A DNA stretch of 63,159 bases from Comamonas composti DSM 21721. GTDB lineage: Bacteria; Pseudomonadota; Gammaproteobacteria; Burkholderiales; Burkholderiaceae_C. Location of the stretch: assembly GCF_000429845.1 (NCBI RefSeq), contig NZ_AUCQ01000030.1, forward strand, positions 1 through 63,159, in the 5' to 3' direction. Every line of letters begins with the position of its first letter. Positions within the stretch are counted from its first letter, which is position 1. The notes below the pieces were generated by a model, which did not search any database, was not told the origin of the DNA, and worked only from the letters and a program-made list of their open reading frames with translations. This document shows, piece after piece, positions 17,129 through 27,563 of this stretch. The translations under genes were made by a program, and so were the position numbers.

Positions 17129-18085
17129 TTATTGCAGCGCCTGCACTCCCGCGACCAGCCAGCCGCTGGTGCCGCTCTTGGGCTTGGTCATGTTCCAGAC
17201 CTCGCGGAACGGTGTGGGACCGGCGCCCGCCTCCTCGCGGATCATGCCCGAGAACTCCACGCTGGCCATGTAGTCCTGGCCCAGATCCTCGATGCCCAGC
17301 AGTTGGGCGTCGAGCATGACCACATCGGTGTGATTGGGCTCGCCAGGGCGCTGGGCCTCGCGTTCGGACAGCTGGGAGCGGATCTCGGCCAGCATCTCGT
17401 CGGTCATCATGGAACGCAGCGTGACGATGTCCGAGCGATCCCAGGCTGACTGCAGGTTCACGAAGTTGCGCTTGGCCGCTTCCAGAAAGCCGGGAGCGTC
17501 AAAGTCGGCAGGCGCACCCCAGCCTTGGGAGCCAGCCAGCGCAGAGCCGATCTGCGCGCCGCAAGAGGCCGTGTCATGACCATGTTCCCAGGGGCGGGCC
17601 GAAGCGTCATTGCCAACCTTCTCGGGGTTGTACTGGCGCGCCATCTGGGCATTGCCGCTCGCACCCTGAAAGGCGAAGGGGCTGTTTTGCACCGCAGGGC
17701 GGCGTGAGCGCATGATCCAGCCGATGACGGCCACGGCCACCAGCGCCAGCAAGGCCATCAGCAAGATATTGGCAAAGGCTGCCCCCAGACCCAGGCTGTT
17801 GGCCAACCAGGCCAGGCCCAGGCCCGCAGCCAGGCCGCCCAGCATGGCGCCCCAGGGCTTCTTGGGCTGGGCCGCAGGCGGCGTTGCGGGCTTGGCCGCG
17901 TTCTGAGTCGCCGCGTTCTGCGACTGCTGGGGATTGTTCTGTGCAGGTGCGCGCGAAGCCTCGCGCTGGGTCACATTGCTGGACTGCCTGCCCATCGACG
18001 AGCCACCCCCCATGCGCTTGGCATCGGCCACGCCATGGGCCACGACAAGCACAGCAACCAAGACTACCGACCACAGCTTCTTCAT
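17129..18085 (-). CDS. Tim44-like domain membrane-anchored protein
   Basis: The 318-residue protein has an N-terminal signal (MKKLWSVVLVAVLVVAHGVADA), a low-complexity Gln/Asn/Ala/Pro stretch to about residue 75, two adjacent hydrophobic segments around residues 78-125, and a C-terminal Tim44-like domain (FLEAAKRNFVNLQSAWDRSD, then VTLRSMMTDEMLAEI). The domain binds lipids in mitochondrial Tim44; the bacterial role is unknown. The start has a GGAG site. It follows ubiE in the same direction with 51 bp between, and precedes ubiJ-ubiB, which suggests a link to membrane quinone assembly. That link is inference from context. Confidence 0.88.
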   Translation of the reverse strand: MKKLWSVVLVAVLVVAHGVADAKRMGGGSSMGRQSSNVTQREASRAPAQNNPQQSQNAATQNAAKPATPPAAQPKKPWGAMLGGLAAGLGLAWLANSLGLGAAFANILLMALLALVAVAVIGWIMRSRRPAVQNSPFAFQGASGNAQMARQYNPEKVGNDASARPWEHGHDTASCGAQIGSALAGSQGWGAPADFDAPGFLEAAKRNFVNLQSAWDRSDIVTLRSMMTDEMLAEIRSQLSEREAQRPGEPNHTDVVMLDAQLLGIEDLGQDYMASVEFSGMIREEAGAGPTPFREVWNMTKPKSGTSGWLVAGVQALQ

Positions 18086-18136
18086 GTCTTCTCCAGATTC
18101 ATAGTAATTGAGCCAACCATCGTGCGTCCTGCACCT

Positions 18137-18868
18137 TCAACACTTGATACCGACGTGCAGTGCTGCCACCCCCGCCGTCATGTTGTGATAGTCCACATGG
18201 CCAAAACCGCTGTCCTGCATCAAGGCCTTGAGCTCTTCCTGAGCAGGGTGCATGCGTATCGATTCGGCAAGATAGCGGTAGCTTTCCGCATCCCCTGCCA
18301 CCAGGCGCCCCATGAAGGGCAGAATATTGAACGAATACCAGTCGTAGGCCTTTTGCAAGGGCTTGGCCACGGTGGAGAACTCCAGTACCAGCAGCTTGCC
18401 GCCAGGCCTGAGCACGCGGTTCATCTCCCTGAGCGCTTGATCCTTGTGCGTCATGTTGCGCAGACCGAAGGCCACGCTCACAAGATCGAAGTAGTCGTCG
18501 GGAAACGGCAGGGCTTCGGCATCGCAAACCAGGGTCGGCAAAATCACACCCTTGTCCAGCAACCGGTCCCGCCCAACGCTGAGCATGGACTGGTTGATGT
18601 CCGTGTGCACCACCTGCCCCGAAGCACCCACCTTCTTCGAAAAGGCCAGCGCCAGATCGCCCGTGCCGCCCGCGATGTCCAGCGCCCGGTCACCCTCCTT
18701 GAGGTTGGCCACCATCACCGTATAAGCCTTCCAGGCTCGGTGCAGGCCGCCCGACATCACATCGTTCATGACATCGTATTTGGAGGCCACCGAGTCGAAC
18801 ACGCCACGCACGCGGCGAGCCTTGTCGCGCTCATCTACTGACTGGAATCCGAAATGTGTGGTGCTCAT
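18137..18868 (-). CDS. ubiE: Ubiquinone/menaquinone C-methyltransferase UbiE
   Basis: The 243-residue SAM-dependent methyltransferase starts MSTTHFGFQ, with the UbiE N-terminal [20 protein letters not shown]. Motif I is [15 protein letters not shown] and later [18 protein letters not shown] matches the UbiE family signature. It methylates the quinone ring at carbon 2 (ubiquinone) or the menaquinone precursor. An alternative ATG 18 bases upstream is open but less typical. It lies in a leftward series HIT, DUF971, ubiE, Tim44-like, ubiJ, ubiB. Confidence 0.97.
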   Translation of the reverse strand: MSTTHFGFQSVDERDKARRVRGVFDSVASKYDVMNDVMSGGLHRAWKAYTVMVANLKEGDRALDIAGGTGDLALAFSKKVGASGQVVHTDINQSMLSVGRDRLLDKGVILPTLVCDAEALPFPDDYFDLVSVAFGLRNMTHKDQALREMNRVLRPGGKLLVLEFSTVAKPLQKAYDWYSFNILPFMGRLVAGDAESYRYLAESIRMHPAQEELKALMQDSGFGHVDYHNMTAGVAALHVGIKC

Positions 18869-19088
18869 GACAAGAATGCTAAGCAAGCAGCAGTGATGCG
18901 TACAGCCACTGCCCCTCTACGAGCTCAGGCTTTGCAACACCAGGGTTTTCAATGACAGGCCATTGCAAATGGCTTTGGCTCCATCGTTTCTAGCTACTTT
19001 TAATATAGCACCACGGGAAATAACCTTTGCTTCCGGCCCAATTACCGCCCTCTTGAAACGCAAGAGGTAATACAAAAAAGATACAGAT

Positions 19089-19508
19089 TCAATGAGAGCT
19101 GCAGCCGTGACCGGCGCCGCCCTTGCCCACCATGGGCGCATCTCGCTCCAGACCTGCGGCCTCCAGCTTGTGCAGATACTGCTGCCAGAAGTCCTGCTGC
19201 CGGCTGCCCAGCTCGTACAAATACTCCCATGTATAGAGGCCGCTTTCGTGGCCATCGCTGAACAGCGGCTTGATCGCGTAATTGCCCACGGGCTCGATGC
19301 CGTTGATGACCACCTCGCGCTTGCCGGTCTGCAGGGTTTCCTGACCAGGGCCGTGGCCTTGAACCTCGGCCGAAGGCGAATAGACACGCAGCAACTCGAA
19401 CGGAATGCGAAAGCTCGCACCATCGGTGTAAGCCACCTCGAGCACACGCGATGCTCCATGCACGGTCAATGCCTGGGGGCTTGGTGTATCGGGTTTCAGT
19501 CCTGCCAT
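19089..19508 (-). CDS. DUF971-family protein
   Basis: The 139-residue protein contains the DUF971 (gamma-butyrobetaine hydroxylase N-terminal-like) fold, with TVHGASRVLEVAYTDGASFRI at the start, ELLRVYSPSAEVQGHG, NGIEPVGNYAIKPLFSDGH and GLYTWEYLYELG. The fold is thought to bind iron or iron-sulfur clusters in some proteins, but the bacterial stand-alone form has no assigned role. The C-terminal KGGAGHGCSSH is rich in small residues with one Cys and His. It lies 15 bp after the HIT gene and upstream of ubiE. Confidence 0.9.
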   Translation of the reverse strand: MAGLKPDTPSPQALTVHGASRVLEVAYTDGASFRIPFELLRVYSPSAEVQGHGPGQETLQTGKREVVINGIEPVGNYAIKPLFSDGHESGLYTWEYLYELGSRQQDFWQQYLHKLEAAGLERDAPMVGKGGAGHGCSSH

Positions 19509-19523
19509 GATTTCTCTTCCTCT

Positions 19524-19973
19524 CTATCTATCCGTGTACACCTGCCAGGCTTGCAAGGCCTGGGCCAGGGCCGCATCAACTTCGGCCAGCCGGGCCGCCA
19601 CTGCCGCTTCGCGCTGCGCATCGCGCTCGCGCTGGGGAGCAGCCCAGACTGCACCCGGGAAATGGCTGTCCCAGTCGAAGCGCGCAATCACATGCCAATG
19701 CAGATGGGCCACCATGTTGCCCAGCGCCGCGAGGTTGATCTTGGTCGGCGCCAGCTGCTCGCGCAGCACCTGTTCGACCAGGACCACGGCCTGCATGCAG
19801 TGCAGCCGGCCGGCTTCGTCGAGATCCGAGAACTCGGCCACATGCGTATTCCAGACCACGCGGTAAAAAGCCGGAAAGCCCTCCTCCCGGGCACGGATCA
19901 CGCGCAGATGCCGGCCTTGCCAGACCGACAGGCCGCCTTCATCCACACACAGTGGACACTGCCCTACCAACAT
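19524..19973 (-). CDS. HIT-family nucleotide-binding protein
   Basis: The 149-residue protein has the histidine triad HLHWHVIARF (HxHxH pattern) near residue 96, which binds nucleotide phosphates, and a CPLC pair at the N-terminus that may bind zinc. Members hydrolyse AMP-linked substrates such as adenosine phosphoramidates or dinucleoside polyphosphates. The ATG at 19973 has a GGGAG site seven bases upstream, better than the longer frame reaching 20060. It is the first gene of the run leading to ubiE. Confidence 0.9.
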   Translation of the reverse strand: MLVGQCPLCVDEGGLSVWQGRHLRVIRAREEGFPAFYRVVWNTHVAEFSDLDEAGRLHCMQAVVLVEQVLREQLAPTKINLAALGNMVAHLHWHVIARFDWDSHFPGAVWAAPQRERDAQREAAVAARLAEVDAALAQALQAWQVYTDR

Positions 19974-20001
19974 ATCAGCACTCCCGGGCGCAACGGACGA
20001 A

Positions 20002-20096
20002 ACCGGCGCGCCCCATCTCAAGGACACCGAGGAAGAGTCGCCCCGCACCGACGCTGTCATCCCCCTTGGGGGAAGGCGCGAAGCGACTCAGGGGGT
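20002..20096 (-). repeat. REP-like repeat, family R, inverted copy
   Basis: On the minus strand the copy reads CCCCCTGAGTCGCTTCGCG, then CCTTCCCCCAAGGGGGATG, and ends in a GGCGCGCC-rich module. It ends at the stop codon of the flavo-iron-sulfur fusion gene and separates it from the HIT gene. Confidence 0.8.
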
Positions 20097-23000
20097 CAAA
20101 CCAATACTCGTTCAATGCCGCCGGCGTTCGCACGCTGCACATACTCGGCCATCCAGTTCTCACCCAGCATCTGCCTGGCCATTTCAACCACGATGTAGTC
20201 GGCCTCCAGCAAGCCATTGCTCAAGTCATTGCCATAGCGCGACAGGCCTTGCAGGCAGCTGGGGCAACTGGTCAATATCTTGAGGTTGTCCCTGGCAGCA
20301 AGCTGCCCGCTCTCGCGCAGCACCACTTCGCTCTTGCGGATTTCCTCGGTCTTGCGAAAGCGGATCTGCGTGGAGATATCGGGCCGCGTCACGCCCAGCG
20401 TGCCCGACTCGCCGCAGCAGCGCTCGCTCTTGAGCACCTGCTCGCCCACCAAGGCCTTCACGGTCTTCATGGGGTCCTGCTGCTTCATGGGCGTATGGCA
20501 AGGGTCGTGATAGAGGTAGGCGTTCTTGGAGTCGAGCTTGAGGCCCTTTTCCAGCAGGTACTCGTGAATGTCGATGATGCGGCTGCCCGGGAAGATCTTG
20601 CCGAACTCATAGCCCTGGAGCTGGTCATAGCAGGTGCCGCAGGACACGACAACGGTCTTGATGTCCAGGTAGTTGAGCGTAGTCGCCACCCGGTGAAACA
20701 GCACGCGGTTGTCCGTGATCATCTTGTCGGCCTTGTCGAACTGGCCGCTGCCGCGCTGGGGATAGCCGCAGCACAGATAACCTGGCGGCAGCACGGTCTG
20801 CACGCCCGCATGCCACAGCATGGCCTGCGTGGCCAGGCCGACCTGACTGAACAGGCGCTCCGAGCCGCAGCCCGGGAAATAGAACACGGCCTCGGTTTCA
20901 GAGCTGGTCACCACCGGGTTGCGAATGATGGGCACATACTCCTTGTCCTCGATGTCCAGCAGCGCGCGCACCGTCTTGGTCGGCAGACCACCGGGCAGTT
21001 TCTTGTTCACGAAGTGGATCACCTGCTCCTTGAGGGCAGGCCGCCCCACCGAAGCCGGCGGGTTCGCTGCCTGCTTCTTGCCCAGCCCCTGGAGCATGTC
21101 GGCCGCCAGGCGCTGGGCCTTGAAGCCCACGCCCACCATGGCCGTGCGCATGAGCTTGATGGTGTCGGGATTGGTGGCGTTGAGCATGGCCATGGCCAGC
21201 TTGTTGCCGGGCCTGAAGCTCTTCTTGCCCATCTTGCCCAGCAGATTGCGCATGTTCATGCTCACATCGCCGAAGTCGATCTTCACCGGGCAGGGGTTCA
21301 AGCACTTGTGGCACACGGTGCAGTGGTCGGCCACATCCTCGAATTCCTGCCAGTGCTTGAGCGATACGCCGCGACGCGTCTGCTCCTCGTAGAGAAAGGC
21401 CTCGACCAGCAGCGAGGTCGCAAGAATCTTGTTGCGCGGGCTGTAGAGCAGATTTGCACGCGGCACATGGGTGGCGCATACGGGCTTGCACTTGCCACAG
21501 CGCAGGCAGTCCTTGACGCTGTTGGCGATATCGCCAATGTCGGACTGTTTCATGATCAGCGACTCATAGCCCATGAGCCCGAAGCTGGGCGTGTAGGCAT
21601 TCGTCAGGTCGGCAAACATCAGCGACTCGCGCGGCGAGCGCCCGTCGTGCGTCTGGCCCACCGTGGCCTGCAAGCGCGGATTGCGGATCAGCTTGCCCTT
21701 GTTGAAGCGTCCCTCGGGGTCCACCTTCTGCTTGTAGGCTGCGAACGGCGCGAGCTCCTCGTCGCTCAGGAATTCGAGCTTGGTGATGCCTATGCCGTGC
21801 TCACCCGAGATCACGCCGTCCAGGCTGCGCGCCAGATCCATGATGCGCGCCACGGCCTCATGGGCGGTTTGCAGCATCTCGTAGTCGTCGCTGTTGACGG
21901 GGATATTGGTGTGCACATTGCCATCACCCGCATGCATGTGCAGTGCCACCCAGACACGGCCCTTGAGCACGCGCTGATGGATGGCATTCACGGCAGCGAG
22001 CAAGGGCTGGAAGGCCGCGCCCACGAAGATCTGGGCCAGCGGCGCCTTGAGCTGCTGCTTCCAGCTTGCGCGCAGGCTGTGATCCTGCAGCTCGGGGAAC
22101 AAATCGTCCACATCGGCCAGCCAGCCCTGCCACAGCGCGCGCACCTCGTCCACACAGGCCAGGGCCTGCTGCACGCGATCCTCGAGCAGCTCGGCTGCGG
22201 GAAGCTCGCCCGAGTCGCCCTGCTTGCCCAGAGGCAGGTCGCCAAACCTGAAGAAGCTGATCAGCTCGTCGCAGAGCTTGAGCTTGTTGCGCAGGCTCAA
22301 TTCGATGTTGATGCGCTCGATTCCGTCGGTGTACTCGGCCATGCGCGGCAGCGGAATCACCACGTCCTCATTGATCTTGAAGGCATTCGTATGGCGCGAG
22401 ATTGCGGCCGTGCGCTTGCGGTCCAGCCAGAACTTCTTGCGCGCCTCGGCGCTCACGGCCGTAAAGCCCTCGCCATTGCGCGAGTTGGCGATGCGCACCA
22501 CTTCGGCAGCCACACGGGCCACGGCATCGGCATCGTCGCCGGCAATGTCGCCCAGCAGCACCATCTTGGGCAGATGGCCGTTGCCCTTCTTGCTCTTGGT
22601 CGCGTAGCCCACGGCCTTGAGATAGCGGTCGTCCAGATGCTCGAGGCCGGCAAGCAGCACGCCCGAACGCTTTTGCTCGGCGAACATGAAGTCCTTGATC
22701 TCCACGATGGAGGGTACGGCATCCTTGGCGTTGCCGAAGAACTCCATGCACACGGTGCGCGTGTGCTCGGGCATGCGGTGCACCACCCAGCGCGCGCTGG
22801 TGATCAGGCCGTCGCAGCCCTCTTTCTGTATGCCGGGCAGGCCCGAGAGGAACTTGTCGGTCACGTCCTTGCCAAGGCCCTCCTTGCGGAAGCTCCTGCC
22901 CGGAATGTCCAGGCGCTCGCTGCGCACCGGCGTCCTGCCGTCGGCCTCGAAATACTGCAGCTCGAAGCTGGCCATCTCGGCATCATGGATCTTGCCCAGG

Positions 23001-24010
23001 TTGTGGCCTACGCGAGTGACTTCCAGCCACAGCGCATCGGGCGTGACCATGCGCCAGGACACGAGATTGTCCAGCGCCGTGCCCCACAGCACGGCCTTCT
23101 TGCCACCCGCGTTCATGGCGATGTTGCCGCCAATGCACGAGGCTTCGGCGCTGGTCGGGTCCACGGCAAACACAAAACCTGCGCGCTCGGCCGCATCGGC
23201 CACGCGCTGGGTGACCACGCCGGCCTCGGTGAAGATGGTCGGCACCTCGTGACCCACGCCGGGGATGCGCCGCATCTCGACCTCGGTCATGGCCTCGAGC
23301 TTTTCGGTGTTGATGACCACGCTCTTCCAGGTCAGCGGAATGGCGCCGCCCGTATAGCCCGTGCCGCCGCCGCGCGGAATGATGGTCAGGCCCAGCTCTA
23401 TGCTGGCGCGCACCAGGGCCGCCATCTCGGCCTCGGTATCGGGCGTGAGCACCACGAACGGATATTCGACGCGCCAGTCGGTGGCGTCCGTCACATGGGC
23501 CACGCGCGAGAGGCCGTCGAACTTGATGTTGTCGCGCGCCGTATGCTTGCCCAGCTTTTTTTGCACGCTGCGGCGCAACTGCTCGGCCTCGACGAAGGTG
23601 GCATTGAACTCCCGCACCGCGTGGCGCGCAGCCTCGACCAGCTGACCCACCAGGGCATCTCGGACCGCATCGGCCTCGGGTTCGCGCCGCTTGTCTATCT
23701 CGGCCAGGCGGTGCTCCAGCGCATCGACCAAAGCCTTGCGTCGCTCGGGGCTGTGCAGCAGATCGTCCTGCAGATAGGGGTTGCGCTGAACCACCCAGAT
23801 ATCGCCCAGCACCTCGTAGAGCATGCGGGCCGAGCGACCTGTGCGTCTTTCCTGACGCAATTGATTGAGCACTTCCCACATGGAACTGCCCAGCAGACGA
23901 ATCACGATCTCACGATCGGAAAACGAGGTGTAGTTGTAAGGAATCTCTCGCAGTCGAGCGGGTTCGGCTGCCTGCGCCTGCAAGGCAGCCAACGCAATCG
24001 GTACATTCAT
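20096..24010 (-). CDS. Giant FAD-linked oxidase / iron-sulfur fusion (DUF3683, GlcD- and GlcF-like)
   Basis: This 1304-residue protein fuses several redox modules. Residues about 1-145 match the DUF3683-type N-terminus. An FAD-binding type 4 domain follows with [16 protein letters not shown] at 211-226, then the FAD-oxidase C-terminal domain ending in GEHGIGITK near residue 732. Two 4Fe-4S ligand sets follow: [11 protein letters not shown] near 835 and [12 protein letters not shown] near 897. Two CCG-type cysteine-rich domains end the protein (YFPGCGSE with CCGYPQ, and YHDPCHTP with CCGESGT), as in GlcF and heterodisulfide-reductase subunits. This is the layout of D-2-hydroxyacid (D-lactate or glycolate) dehydrogenases that feed electrons to quinones. 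No obvious signal peptide is present. The substrate is inferred only. It stands alone between a REP-like repeat and a divergent lipoprotein gene. Confidence 0.9.
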   Translation of the reverse strand: MNVPIALAALQAQAAEPARLREIPYNYTSFSDREIVIRLLGSSMWEVLNQLRQERRTGRSARMLYEVLGDIWVVQRNPYLQDDLLHSPERRKALVDALEHRLAEIDKRREPEADAVRDALVGQLVEAARHAVREFNATFVEAEQLRRSVQKKLGKHTARDNIKFDGLSRVAHVTDATDWRVEYPFVVLTPDTEAEMAALVRASIELGLTIIPRGGGTGYTGGAIPLTWKSVVINTEKLEAMTEVEMRRIPGVGHEVPTIFTEAGVVTQRVADAAERAGFVFAVDPTSAEASCIGGNIAMNAGGKKAVLWGTALDNLVSWRMVTPDALWLEVTRVGHNLGKIHDAEMASFELQYFEADGRTPVRSERLDIPGRSFRKEGLGKDVTDKFLSGLPGIQKEGCDGLITSARWVVHRMPEHTRTVCMEFFGNAKDAVPSIVEIKDFMFAEQKRSGVLLAGLEHLDDRYLKAVGYATKSKKGNGHLPKMVLLGDIAGDDADAVARVAAEVVRIANSRNGEGFTAVSAEARKKFWLDRKRTAAISRHTNAFKINEDVVIPLPRMAEYTDGIERINIELSLRNKLKLCDELISFFRFGDLPLGKQGDSGELPAAELLEDRVQQALACVDEVRALWQGWLADVDDLFPELQDHSLRASWKQQLKAPLAQIFVGAAFQPLLAAVNAIHQRVLKGRVWVALHMHAGDGNVHTNIPVNSDDYEMLQTAHEAVARIMDLARSLDGVISGEHGIGITKLEFLSDEELAPFAAYKQKVDPEGRFNKGKLIRNPRLQATVGQTHDGRSPRESLMFADLTNAYTPSFGLMGYESLIMKQSDIGDIANSVKDCLRCGKCKPVCATHVPRANLLYSPRNKILATSLLVEAFLYEEQTRRGVSLKHWQEFEDVADHCTVCHKCLNPCPVKIDFGDVSMNMRNLLGKMGKKSFRPGNKLAMAMLNATNPDTIKLMRTAMVGVGFKAQRLAADMLQGLGKKQAANPPASVGRPALKEQVIHFVNKKLPGGLPTKTVRALLDIEDKEYVPIIRNPVVTSSETEAVFYFPGCGSERLFSQVGLATQAMLWHAGVQTVLPPGYLCCGYPQRGSGQFDKADKMITDNRVLFHRVATTLNYLDIKTVVVSCGTCYDQLQGYEFGKIFPGSRIIDIHEYLLEKGLKLDSKNAYLYHDPCHTPMKQQDPMKTVKALVGEQVLKSERCCGESGTLGVTRPDISTQIRFRKTEEIRKSEVVLRESGQLAARDNLKILTSCPSCLQGLSRYGNDLSNGLLEADYIVVEMARQMLGENWMAEYVQRANAGGIERVLV

Positions 24011-24164
24011 GGGGTGGACCCGTATCGGGCGCTCGCGCGGCGCCCCTTAGCCAGTGGGAGCGCAATTTTATGCGAGCGTCCCGTTTCATGCGCTGCAATG
24101 GCTTTTAAGTTCCCCCTATTTGCGGGATGTTCCCATCCTCTAAGCCCTGCTGTAATAAATCGCG

Positions 24165-24193
24165 TCAACGGACACGCTCTGCACAGCCGTTGA
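24165..24193. promoter_or_regulatory. Inverted repeat in divergent promoter region
   Basis: TCAACGG (24165-24171) and CCGTTGA (24187-24193) form a 7-bp inverted repeat with a 15-base spacer, 22 bp upstream of the lipoprotein start and in the shared region with the flavoprotein gene. An operator or a leader hairpin are both possible. Confidence 0.35.
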
Positions 24194-24215
24194 CCATCCA
24201 CACGACGGACACTTT

Positions 24216-25001
24216 ATGAACAGCATTCAGACAACCTTTTACCTGACTTTAATGGCGCTTTTGGCTGGCTGCGGCGGGGAAGACGAGATTCAAGGCCCCG
24301 TCTGGGTTAGCAAGGGCAACTTCTCCGACGAATCAGGTTCAGGCATTGCCGATGCCAGGATCTCGGTGGAGTTGGACCGAACTTACTCAGCCACAACCGA
24401 CGCCTATGGCAACTACCAACTGAGACTGCCCAAAGACTATAACTATCCTGAGCATTTTTCTGGCTTGGCTCTCAAAGACGGAATACTCCCCAAGCCAGTG
24501 CTGTTCAGTTACAAAAATGCCATGCTGTCATTCAACAACAAAGTAACTTCACGGCCGACTAAGGAATCTGATGTCATCTTTCAGTCAAGCCTGAAAGTTA
24601 CCCATCTAGGCGACTCCAACTACGGCGGAACCGTCAACTCCCAGTTCCAACTATCCCAGGCCCAAGCCACCTACTGGTTCGACAGTTTCACGTTTAGCGA
24701 AGTCCAGAAGAGCAAGTATTCCCGACTATGCCTAAGCTTTTACGTTAAAGGCCTGCAACGCATGTCTGGCAATGCCCAATCGACTATTTCTGTGTCTAAG
24801 AACGGTCAGCCAGGCAGCTATGTCGTCTCCCCCCTGATGCCAAGCAATGCCGATGGCTCCTACACCCGAACCAGTGACTGTTTCTCCCTTGCCTTGTTTC
24901 AGGCACAGGATGTGATCCGTGTCCAAGTCAACTCCCTTGCTAATTCAGGCGGGGATTTCGATGATTTCGAGTTCATCGCCATGACTGGCACACTCGAATA
25001 G
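24216..25001 (+). CDS. Orphan lipoprotein with carboxypeptidase-regulatory-like domain
   Basis: The 261-residue protein starts with a lipoprotein signal, MNSIQTTFYLTLMALLAGCG, with LLAGC as lipobox. After it, SGSGIADARISVELDRTYSA and TTDAYGNYQLRLP resemble the carboxypeptidase-regulatory-like beta-sandwich that is common in surface proteins. The rest (about 120-261) is a predicted beta-rich region without a family I recognise. Codon use is visibly more AT-rich than the neighbours, and the gene is next to a decayed transposase, so recent acquisition is likely. It has no partner genes. A surface-binding role is only a guess. Confidence 0.75.
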   Translation: MNSIQTTFYLTLMALLAGCGGEDEIQGPVWVSKGNFSDESGSGIADARISVELDRTYSATTDAYGNYQLRLPKDYNYPEHFSGLALKDGILPKPVLFSYKNAMLSFNNKVTSRPTKESDVIFQSSLKVTHLGDSNYGGTVNSQFQLSQAQATYWFDSFTFSEVQKSKYSRLCLSFYVKGLQRMSGNAQSTISVSKNGQPGSYVVSPLMPSNADGSYTRTSDCFSLALFQAQDVIRVQVNSLANSGGDFDDFEFIAMTGTLE

Positions 25002-25189
25002 TCACGCCACCAGTAAGCTGCACAAGCAAATGCAGGCTACCCTACCCGCCACCATCCTCTTGAAAACGTATTTGTGATCGCTAGGCAGCCGCGCTGAGGT
25101 GTAAGCAGGCCGAATTCGAAGTAACGGGACGCAGAAAATCAGCACAGCGCTACTTCAGAAAATCGAACTGGCGCTGCCGGCATGCCTGC

Positions 25190-25920
25190 CCTCAACCAAG
25201 GGCGGGTTCCCCTTGGATGAGCGACGAGATGGCGCTAAACAGCATCCTGTTCAAGCTGCGCACAGGCAGCCCTTGGAAAGGACTGCCGCAGGGACTGGGT
25301 TTGGGCTCCGGCATGACGTGCTGACGACTACGCGATTGGCAGGTTACAGACGTGTGGCACGAGTCGCACATGCTGCTCAATGAATTAGGCAAGACAGGCA
25401 AGCTTGACTTCAGCAGATCCAGCGCAGCTGGGCCAACGTTGTCACCCCGGGGAGAGGCTCACACACAGACCCAAACCCGACAGATCGCAGCAAGCTCGAC
25501 CGCAAACGCCACCTCGTCACGAACACCCAAGGCATCCTCGTGATGTTCTGCGTCACCGGGACCCAAGGGCATGACTCGGAGGGATTTGAAAAATGATCGC
25601 TGCCCTGCCCGTAGTGGCAAACAAGCGCAGCCCCCCCGACGACGCCCTGGCAAGCTGCACGCGACAAGGTCTATGACTATTCGCGATGTCCACCTCAAGC
25701 GCCGAGACATCAAGAATCGCATCGCACGCAAGGAGATCGAGCGCAATGATCTCTCAAGCGCTATCGCTGAGTCGTTGAGCGCACTCATGCCTAGTGGTCG
25801 CTTTCGGCAAGTTGCGTACTCGCTTCAAGCGTCGCATCGACATTTGTATCGCATAGCTCTCCTCGGCCTGCTGTGTCACCTGCCTTCGATCTTTATCAGC
25901 GTTTAGCTAGCGCCTCCAAG
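25190..25920 (+). pseudogene. Decayed IS5-family transposase
   Basis: Joining frames gives a recognisable IS5-type transposase broken by several stops and frameshifts. Readable pieces in order are WMSDEMALNSILFKLRTGSP, WKGLPQGLG, DWQVTDVWHESHMLLNELGK, DPNPTDRSKLDRKRHLVT, VERTHA and AFGKLRTRFKRRIDICIA. These match the N-terminal DUF4096-like part, the DRSKxGRKRHLVTD segment and the C-terminal VVERTHAWLxxFxKLRxRFERR signature. No intact frame remains and I could not define terminal repeats. It fills most of the otherwise gene-free stretch before the ugp operon. Confidence 0.8.
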
Positions 25921-26085
25921 ACCAAAAAAACAAAAACGCGTCAAATCGAATCGAGACAATTCCTAAAAGAAATTACATTGAATTAAAATAGCGGCGTTTT
26001 GAGTCACCTGGAGGGGGGGGTCAGCCGCTTTCCTCACAAGGCCTCGTGGACAAGCCCAAGGGGACATCAAAACACAAGCCAACAA

Positions 26086-26101
26086 TGACATGGACATGTC
26101 A
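26086..26101. promoter_or_regulatory. Palindromic operator candidate before ugpB
   Basis: TGACATG-GA-CATGTCA is a perfect 7-2-7 palindrome, 60 bp upstream of the ugpB start. TTGTCATAG at 26137-26145 resembles a PhoB half-site, which would fit phosphate control of ugp operons, but a full Pho box is not clear. Confidence 0.4.
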
Positions 26102-26161
26102 CAAGTCGCACCTAGTGTGATTGCATCGTGATTTTTGTCATAGACCGTTAGAGGAGCTTTC

Positions 26162-27475
26162 ATGCAATTCAAGCAGCTGGCCTTGGCCACCGCCATCGCA
26201 GCCACCGGCATCTGTGCCCAGGCACAGACTGAAATCCAGTGGTGGCACTCCATGACCGCCGTGAACAACGAGTGGGTCAACGATCTGGCCAAGCAGTTCA
26301 ATGAAAGCCAGAAGGAATACAAGATCACGCCCACTTTCAAGGGCACCTACGACGAGTCCATGACGGCAGCGATTGCCGCCTTCCGCTCGGGCAATGCGCC
26401 TCACATCCTGCAGGTGTTCGAAGTGGGCACGGCCACCATGATGGCCTCCAAGGGAGCCACCGTGCCCGTGGCCAAGGTGATGGGTGACGCCGGCGTGGCC
26501 TTCGACCCCAAGGCCTACATCCCCGCCGTGGCCGGTTACTACACCGCCCCCAACGGCCAGATGCTGAGCTTTCCCTTCAACAGCTCGACCACCATCTTCT
26601 ACTACAACAAGGACGCCTTCAAAAAGGCCGGGCTGAACCCCGACAAGGCGCCCACCACCTGGCCCGAGGTGTTCGAAGCAGCCAAGAAGCTCAAGGCCAG
26701 CGGCCACAGCTGCCCCATGACCCTGGCCTGGCAGGGCTGGACCCAGCTGGAGTCCTTCTCCACCTGGCACAACGTGGAATTCGCCACCGAACAAAACGGT
26801 CTCTCCGCCAACGGCTACAAGTCCCGCCTCAAGATCAATTCGCCATTGCATGTGAAGCACATTGGCAACCTGGCCGAAGCCGCCAAGAACGGCGAATTCG
26901 TCTACAAGGGTCGTGGCAACGTCCCCGAGTCCACCTTCGTGGCCGGCGAGTGCGCAATGATCCAGACCTCCTCGGGCTTTTACGGCAACGTGGCCAAGAA
27001 CGCCAAGTTCGCCTACGGTCTGTCCACCCTGCCCTACTACCCCGATGTCCAGGGCGCGCCCCAGAACACCGTGATCGGCGGTGCTTCGCTGTGGGTCATG
27101 GCCGGCAAGAAGGCCGAGGAATACAAGGGTGTGGCCAAGTTCTTCGAGTTCATCTCCGAAACCAAGGTGCAGGCTGCCAGCCACCAGCGCACAGGCTATC
27201 TGCCCGTGACCATGGCCGCCTACGACCTGACCGAAAAGTCCGGCTTCTACCAGAAGCACCCCGGCACCGATACCGCCGTGACGCAGATGATCCGCAAGGT
27301 CACCGACAAGTCGCGCGGCATACGCCTGGGCAACTATGTGCAGATCCGCACCATCGAGGACGAGGAGCTTGAGCAGGTCTGGGCCGGCAAGAAACAGCCC
27401 AAGGAAGCACTGGATGCCATCGTCAAGCGCGGAAACGAGCTGCTGGCCCGTTTCGAACGCTCCTACAAGAAATAA
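26162..27475 (+). CDS. ugpB: sn-glycerol-3-phosphate ABC transporter, periplasmic binding protein
   Basis: The 437-residue protein has a signal peptide (MQFKQLALATAIAATGICAQAQ) and the UgpB hallmarks TEIQWWHSMTAVNNEWVN, TYDESMTAAIAAFRSGNAPH and QSSGFY-like TSSGFYGNV. It captures sn-glycerol-3-phosphate and glycerophosphodiesters for import. The ATG has a strong GAGGAG site. It is the first gene of ugpB-A-E-C-Q and is separated from ugpA by a terminator-like hairpin, which fits the need for more binding protein than permease. Confidence 0.97.
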   Translation: MQFKQLALATAIAATGICAQAQTEIQWWHSMTAVNNEWVNDLAKQFNESQKEYKITPTFKGTYDESMTAAIAAFRSGNAPHILQVFEVGTATMMASKGATVPVAKVMGDAGVAFDPKAYIPAVAGYYTAPNGQMLSFPFNSSTTIFYYNKDAFKKAGLNPDKAPTTWPEVFEAAKKLKASGHSCPMTLAWQGWTQLESFSTWHNVEFATEQNGLSANGYKSRLKINSPLHVKHIGNLAEAAKNGEFVYKGRGNVPESTFVAGECAMIQTSSGFYGNVAKNAKFAYGLSTLPYYPDVQGAPQNTVIGGASLWVMAGKKAEEYKGVAKFFEFISETKVQAASHQRTGYLPVTMAAYDLTEKSGFYQKHPGTDTAVTQMIRKVTDKSRGIRLGNYVQIRTIEDEELEQVWAGKKQPKEALDAIVKRGNELLARFERSYKK

Positions 27476-27563
27476 GCACGCAGCCGTCGGCGCGGCAACG
27501 ACGCCGACAGCTGCACCATTCCCGGGCAGAAGGTTCCACCGAACCGGCCGCCCGGCTCCCCGG

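Noticed and set aside
19952..24193. A 1413-codon open frame on the plus strand across the flavoprotein gene
   Set aside because: It is an antisense shadow of the high-GC flavoprotein gene, His/Ala/Leu/Gly-rich with no family pattern, while the minus-strand protein has clear motifs.
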